NCBI GenBank assembly: GCA_947459215.1
Contig: CANHCQ010000012.1
Coordinates: 37,910 to 101,909, forward strand
DNA from: Phycisphaerales bacterium
GTDB taxonomy: Bacteria; Planctomycetota; Phycisphaerae; Phycisphaerales; UBA1924
DNA: 64,000 bases
Direction of reading: 5' to 3'
The translations under genes were made by a program, and so were the position numbers. Positions 59,729 through 64,000 of this stretch are shown piece after piece. The notes under the pieces were generated by a model that did no database searches, had not been told where the DNA came from, and saw nothing but the letters and a program-made list of their open reading frames with translations. Numbering within the stretch: the first letter of the stretch is position 1; every line of letters starts with the position of its first letter.

Positions 59729-60541
59729 TCATTGCGCGACCGCGGTGACTCTGTCAAGAAGCCGGGCGATCGCGGCGTTGAAGCTGTCGGGTCGTTCGAG
59801 ATTCGGCATGTGGCCGACCTTGGGCATCCAGACCAGCTCACAGTCTGCCATGAGTGATGTCATCTTCTGCGCGTCTTCCCGTGTCGTAAACGCGTCCTCG
59901 TCCCCGACGATCACTGTCGACGGCCGGGCGAACCGCGCGAGCACGTCTTCATACGGCGGCCTCGATGCACGGGCTCGCAGCGCCGCCGCGGCTGCGTGTG
60001 GATCGGTGGCCTTCATCATGCCAAGTACCGCGTGCCCGATCTCAGGCCTCTCGTTGAGGCATGCTGCACCGAGCATCTTCGGAAGAACCTCCGCCGTATA
60101 GCCCGCCATCCCTTCGCGCAGCAGACGGTCGGCCATTGCGAATCGGCGGAGTTTGCCTTCTGGCAACTCGCTCTGAGGAAAAGTTGCCGCCAGCAGCAGC
60201 CCACGCACCCGCTCTGGTGCCTGGCGGCAGAGGTCCATCGCGATCTGCCCGCCCATGGACAGACCGCCGACGACGACGCGGTCGATGGAGAGCATATCGA
60301 GCAGGCGGAGAAGGTCCCTGGCGAAATCATCGAAAGCGGTGATGGCCGGGATCCGGGAACTCGCGCCGTAGCCACGCAGGTCAGGCGCAATCACCCGCCA
60401 GCCCTTCGCGGCGATCGCGTTGAGTTGCGGCCGCCACATCGAGCGATTGAAGGGATGCCCGTGGATCAGCAAGACCACATCAGGGCCTCGGGAGCCTTCA
60501 TCGTCATAGCCGTGTGCGACAGAATCGAGTTCGGCGATCAT
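59729..60541 (-). CDS. Alpha/beta hydrolase
   Basis: A 270-residue alpha/beta-fold hydrolase. VVLLIHGHPFNRSMWRPQL (oxyanion HG), VVVGGLSMGGQIAMDLC (nucleophile elbow GLSMGG), and C-terminal MPKVGHMPNLERPDSF (catalytic His). STVIVGDEDAFTTRE supplies the Asp region. Resembles the group with 3-oxoadipate enol-lactonase and other esterases; the substrate is unknown. Starts at 60541 near a divergent radical SAM gene. Confidence 0.9.
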   Translation of the reverse strand: MIAELDSVAHGYDDEGSRGPDVVLLIHGHPFNRSMWRPQLNAIAAKGWRVIAPDLRGYGASSRIPAITAFDDFARDLLRLLDMLSIDRVVVGGLSMGGQIAMDLCRQAPERVRGLLLAATFPQSELPEGKLRRFAMADRLLREGMAGYTAEVLPKMLGAACLNERPEIGHAVLGMMKATDPHAAAAALRARASRPPYEDVLARFARPSTVIVGDEDAFTTREDAQKMTSLMADCELVWMPKVGHMPNLERPDSFNAAIARLLDRVTAVAQ

Positions 60542-60657
60542 GCAGCGACGGTATCATACCGTGTAGCACGAGTCTTCGGTGGTCATGGCTGGCAGCGGCA
60601 CGCGGAAGCGTGAGTCGGCATGCGGAGAACGCCAGGGGCCGCCGGGAGGTACGTCCC

Positions 60658-62127
60658 GTGAACATCCTGCTTGTATCGCCGCGGACTCCCAGCACGTTCT
60701 GGAGCTTTAGCCACGTTCTCCCCATCGCGGGCCGCAAAGCGGCTTTCCCGCCGCTGGGGTTGCTCACTGTCGCGGCGATGCTGCCACGGGAGTGGAGCTT
60801 GAAGCTCGTGGACCTGAACGTGCGATCGCTCACCGACGCGGACATCGCATGGGCCGACGCGGTGTTTATCTCGGCCATGATCGTGCAGGAAGCTTCGGCA
60901 CGGGAGGTCATCCGCCGAGTCATGGCACAGCGCAAGGTCGTGGTTGCGGGCGGTCCGCTCTTTACCACCGGTGCGGAACGCTTCCCGGAGGTGACATCGA
61001 TCGTTGTGGGAGAGGCCGAAGACCTGATGTCCGAACTCACTTCGGATCTCCTGGCCGGGTCCCCGAAGCCGCGGTACCAGGCGACCCAGCGACCGGACGT
61101 GACCAGGACGCCTCTACCCCGCTGGGACCTTCTCCACGTCCAAGACTATCTCACCATGTCCGTACAGGCCTCGCGCGGATGCCCGTTTGACTGCGAGTTC
61201 TGCGATATCACCGCCGTGTACGGACGCGTGCCGCGAGTGAAGACCCCCGCACAGATGATCGCCGAGTTGGAGGCCCTGCGTGCGACGGGCTGGCGCGGCG
61301 GCGTCTTCATCGTCGACGACAACTTCATCGGCAACCGCGCACGGGCCAAGGACGTGCTGCGGGCGATCGTGGAATGGCGCGAACAGACCGGCGGCTTCAA
61401 CCTGACGACCGAGGCTTCCATCAATCTCGTCGATGACCCCGAACTGCTCGACCTGCTGGCGAAGGCGGGATTCAAGAACGTGTTCGTGGGAATCGAGAGC
61501 CCACAGGCAGCGAGCCTCAACGAGTGCAAGAAAGTACAGAACACGCGGCGGGATCTCGTCGAGGCCGTGCGGACGATCCACCACGCCGGAGTGCAAGTCA
61601 TGGCGGGCTTCATCGTGGGCTTCGACAGCGACACGACGGAGATCTTTGATCAGCAGCGCCGCTTCATCCGCGAATCGGGCGTCGTGACGGCCATGGTGGG
61701 CATGTTGACCGCCTTGCCGGGAACACGACTCTTCGCACGGCTGACCCGAGAAGGACGCATGATCGGTCGAAGCACGGGCAACAACCTCGACGCCGCGACG
61801 AACTTCGTACCCCGGCTCGATGCGAGTGTTCTGGCCCAAGGATATCGCACTCTCGTCAAAGATCTGTACGCGCCCCGCGAGTACTACCAGCGGGTGCGAA
61901 CGTTTCTTGCGGAGTACCGACCGACCGCCACACGCGGAACGACGAGAATGGACGACATTCTCGCGTTTCTCCGATCAATGTGGATCGTCGGCGTTGCCTC
62001 GCCCGGACGCTTGGAGTACTGGAAGTTTCTCGCACATGCGTGGTTCTCGTACCGCGCAGCCTTTCCGGAAGCCGTGGAGCTCGCCATCCGCGGCCATCAC
62101 TTCCGGAGAGTTGCCGCCGCTCTTTGA
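60658..62127 (+). CDS. B12-binding-type radical SAM protein
   Basis: A 489-residue radical SAM enzyme. The N-terminal part (1-130) has the cobalamin-binding Rossmann plan (NILLVSPRTPSTFWSFSHVL, LVDLNVRSLTDADIAWADAV, VVVAGGPLFTTGAERFPEV) without the usual DxHxxG. The SAM part contains SRGCPFDCEFCDITAVYGRV (CxxxCxxC) and GFKNVFVGIESPQAASLNEC. The C-terminal part (LYAPREYYQRVRTFLAEY) is DUF4070-like, as seen in hopanoid-type or B12-binding-domain radical SAM proteins. The GTG at 60658 with GGGAGGT upstream is the likely start. Product unknown. Confidence 0.9.
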   Translation: MNILLVSPRTPSTFWSFSHVLPIAGRKAAFPPLGLLTVAAMLPREWSLKLVDLNVRSLTDADIAWADAVFISAMIVQEASAREVIRRVMAQRKVVVAGGPLFTTGAERFPEVTSIVVGEAEDLMSELTSDLLAGSPKPRYQATQRPDVTRTPLPRWDLLHVQDYLTMSVQASRGCPFDCEFCDITAVYGRVPRVKTPAQMIAELEALRATGWRGGVFIVDDNFIGNRARAKDVLRAIVEWREQTGGFNLTTEASINLVDDPELLDLLAKAGFKNVFVGIESPQAASLNECKKVQNTRRDLVEAVRTIHHAGVQVMAGFIVGFDSDTTEIFDQQRRFIRESGVVTAMVGMLTALPGTRLFARLTREGRMIGRSTGNNLDAATNFVPRLDASVLAQGYRTLVKDLYAPREYYQRVRTFLAEYRPTATRGTTRMDDILAFLRSMWIVGVASPGRLEYWKFLAHAWFSYRAAFPEAVELAIRGHHFRRVAAAL

Positions 62128-62682
62128 TGGCGGCTTGATCGGCACGGGCGGCATCCCGGCAAGAGACGCCCCGCATCACGCAGCACGGGAATTGATAGCA
62201 TCTTCCGTTCAGGGTGCGCTCCGTTGCCGGAGGGAGTGACCGCGACGATCGCCAACGCCTTGATGCAACCATCACGCTCCGCGTCGGGCGAGAACCCGTG
62301 GATCGCGGTGACAACCACATTGATCCTGTCTTCGCCAGAACGAGCCCTCACAACCCGGGCGCCCGGCGATGGGAGATGCGGAGAGACCTTGAGCCAAGGT
62401 CGCGCCCGCGATCCCCAGATGGACCGGAGCTGGCATTGCCACGCCGTACGGCCACGACCAGCCCCGCAACTGGACACTTGCTTGGCTTGATGACAAAGGA
62501 CGATGGACAGCGTTGGAACGGAGCATGATGTACCATTCTGCTTCCCTGAAGCGTGCCGCCGTCGGCTCGTTTTAGATCTTGTGAAAACTACGCCTTGAGT
62601 GGTGAGAAACGGAGCAGACCACGAAAGCCGTTCAGTTCGCGATCGCAGTACTTTCGAGTGCTCTCTGTGCGTCATGTGCGCA
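62128..62682. other. Intergenic region downstream of the radical SAM gene
   Basis: 555 bases. Arg/Ser/Pro-rich frames only. I see no gene or RNA. It precedes the kinase relics. Confidence 0.5.
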
Positions 62683-62877
62683 GCAGCCGACGCCTGCCGA
62701 AAGCTCGCCGACAAGGTGCTCTACAGCATGAAAGACCTGAAGACCCGGGGCGCCGCGTGGACGCCCGACGGACGCCCGATGGTCATCCTGCAGGGCGAGA
62801 GCGAACTGGCGAACCGCATCGACCTGGTCGTGAACTTCGCGCAAGAACTCCGAGCAAAGATGAGCACGGCGAAGTGA
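62683..62877 (+). pseudogene. Kinase C-terminal relic 1 (WD40/PD40 end)
   Basis: Translates (up to the stop at 62875-62877) with KVLYSMKDLKTRGAAWTPDG and NRIDLVVNFAQELRAKMSTA, which match the C-terminal end of 63104-63703 at about half the residues. This is the typical end of planctomycete Ser/Thr kinases with a TolB/PD40-like propeller. The rest of the gene is missing. Confidence 0.7.
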
Positions 62878-62932
62878 AGTCTTGATCGGAAGGAAGACTC
62901 CTTGCCGACGCGACCGACGCCCCCAAAACGAC

Positions 62933-62960
62933 AACCCCCGAATCTTGCGACCCGGAGGCT
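62933..62960 (+). terminator. Family D hairpin after relic 1 (degenerate)
   Basis: AACCCCCGAATC-TTGC-GACCCGGAGGCT; mutations have broken two or three pairs compared with 63758-63785. It keeps the same distance from the stop. Confidence 0.6.
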
Positions 62961-63103
62961 ATGCGAAGAAAGCGGGCGCAAGCGTCTTACGCACAGTCGG
63001 GAAGACTGAGTAGAGGCACGAAGGGCAGCTCGTGTACTCGCACGGTACAAGCACTGATCGCCCGGTGATGAGCCACATCTGAACGATTCCGGCCAGCATG
63101 TGA

Positions 63104-63703
63104 CGAGCCCGTTACCCGGCGATCTTCCGCCATCGTCGAAGAAGGAGTAAGCTCGATGGTCCAACGCAACGGCACCCCAATGGGGACGTGTTGATGCTCG
63201 AGAAGGACGCGGCCACCGGCAAGTGGACCGCCACGCCGTACCTGAACTCGCCGGCAAACGAGTCTGGCGTTTTCTTTTCTCCCGACGGAAAGTGGGCGCA
63301 GTTCGTCTCCGTTGAAACCGGGCGGCGTGAGTTGTACGTCCAGCGCTTCACCGGCGCCCGCGCGGGTGAAGCGGACGCCCGATCTGGGCGCGTCCAGATC
63401 TCCACAGCCACCGGGGTTCAAGGCGAGGGCTGGTGGAGCCCCGACGGCAAGGAGATCCGCTTCGTCGACAACGATCTTCAAGTGTTCAGCGTCCAGATCC
63501 AGACCGAGCCGACCTTGGCCGCGACGGTTCCCAAACCGCTCTACAGCATGAAAGAGTTGCAGCCACGGATCAGAAACGGTGTCTTTGCCCCCGATGGACG
63601 CATCCTGAGCATCATGAAGGCGGAGGACGAGGGCAAGAATCGCCTCGACGTCATCGTGAACTTTGTCGACGAGATGCGGGCAAAGGTTGACGCGGCGAGG
63701 TGA
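63104..63703 (+). pseudogene. Kinase C-terminal relic 2 (WD40/PD40 propeller)
   Basis: An open frame of about 200 codons, of which the last 170 read as WD40-like/PD40 blades: GVFFSPDGKWAQFVSVETGR, RELYVQRFTGARAGEADARS, GEGWWSPDGKEIRFVDNDLQ, then PLYSMKELQPRIRNGVFAPD and NRLDVIVNFVDEMRAKVDAA. This is the propeller end of a planctomycete Ser/Thr kinase. No kinase domain or membrane helix precedes it, and the codons before 63188 do not fit a start. A GTG at 63188 would give a 171-residue protein. It is most likely a truncated gene. Confidence 0.7.
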
Positions 63704-64000
63704 CGCCCTGATCGCTCAGAAAACGCCCTGCTGAGGCCGCCGCCATTCCAAAACGACAACCCCCGGGTCATGCGACCCGGGGGTTATGCGAAAAGGGCGC
63801 GAGGGGTGGTCTGACAGCGTGCGTTTCAGAGCCCCAGAGACACGGCGTGCGGATGTCGCCACCCGGCGAGGGTAAAGCGTGTCTCGGTTATGCCCAGAGG
63901 CTCCGAGACGCTAGGGCGACTTTGGGAATCTGACGCGACTCTTGAAGGCAAACCGCCCATACCCCCAACCCGTGCTTGACCATCTTCAGATGGCGCAATC
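63704..64000. other. Region at the window end
   Basis: 297 bases with a perfect hairpin at 63758-63785, then no gene that I can see up to the edge. Confidence 0.5.
63758..63785 (+). terminator. Family D hairpin after relic 2 (perfect)
   Basis: AACCCCCGGGTC-ATGC-GACCCGGGGGTT: 12-bp perfect stem with an ATGC loop, 54 bases after the stop. The reference copy of the family also found at 59567 and 62933. Confidence 0.75.

Overview
The window reads as a chromosome segment of a planctomycete, most likely of the class Phycisphaerae. The base composition is GC-rich. There are two GroEL genes, many genes lack a strong ribosome binding site, and short palindromes are scattered between genes. One secreted protein ends in the PTP / hydrophobic helix / RRRR sorting tail that is frequent in Phycisphaerales, and two C-terminal fragments and one N-terminal fragment of WD40-type Ser/Thr kinases are present. 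The taxonomic placement is an inference; no rRNA gene is present. Nothing resembles a phage, a plasmid or a CRISPR locus, and almost all of the window is core metabolism and chaperone genes.

Layout. 0.1-8.6 kb, minus strand: a protein-quality-control block, groEL2 - dedA - HIT protein - groES - groEL1 - (GxxExxY cassette) - dnaJ - grpE - fmdB-like - acpS. 9.2-14.2 kb, minus: sucA-sucB of the 2-oxoglutarate dehydrogenase complex plus a small unknown gene. 14.7-21.0 kb, minus: a tightly packed set of poorly known genes (DUF2752 membrane protein, two lipoproteins, a 304-residue unknown, a low-molecular-weight tyrosine phosphatase, a LigD-phosphoesterase-like protein, a conserved unknown) preceded by an EAL/CBS/GGDEF-like signalling protein. 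21.3-26.9 kb: a lone nuoA, an RsbU-like phosphatase, and a carboxypeptidase Taq - serine dehydratase - NUDIX run. 27.25 kb: tRNA-Phe with its own promoter and terminator. 27.4-33.5 kb: a giant AsmA/DUF748-like protein, a MarR-GNAT fusion, a nitroreductase and a DUF899 protein. 33.6-41.5 kb: pgi (minus) divergent from ribF-nrnA-methyltransferase, then a thioesterase and acnA (minus). 41.7-45.6 kb, minus: rplS - DUF6263-like - trpF and a pair of bacterial-PH-domain membrane proteins. 46.2-49.3 kb: an ECF sigma / anti-sigma pair and the exported PEP-CTERM-like protein. 49.4-53.1 kb: a carbonic-anhydrase-like protein, a DUF1801 protein, a DUF1254 protein and an outer-membrane barrel. 53.1-56.8 kb, minus: eno, ftsY, nusB, ribH. 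56.8-64 kb: a TPR-GNAT fusion, a HAD lipoprotein, an alpha/beta hydrolase, a B12-binding-type radical SAM protein and kinase relics.

The most unusual structure is in the repeats rather than the genes. Four unrelated palindrome families recur at gene ends. One of them, GACCGGC-NNN-GCCGGTC, forms a four-unit 30-bp array next to pgi and also sits twice inside the serine dehydratase reading frame, where it bounds an extra segment of about 30 residues. The GxxExxY gene is enclosed by inverted ACAGAGAC-type tandem repeats, and the last 6 kb carry three eroded pieces of Ser/Thr kinase genes. No complete new defence or biosynthetic system was found. The best candidate for an undescribed functional unit is the compact operon at 15.2-19.1 kb.
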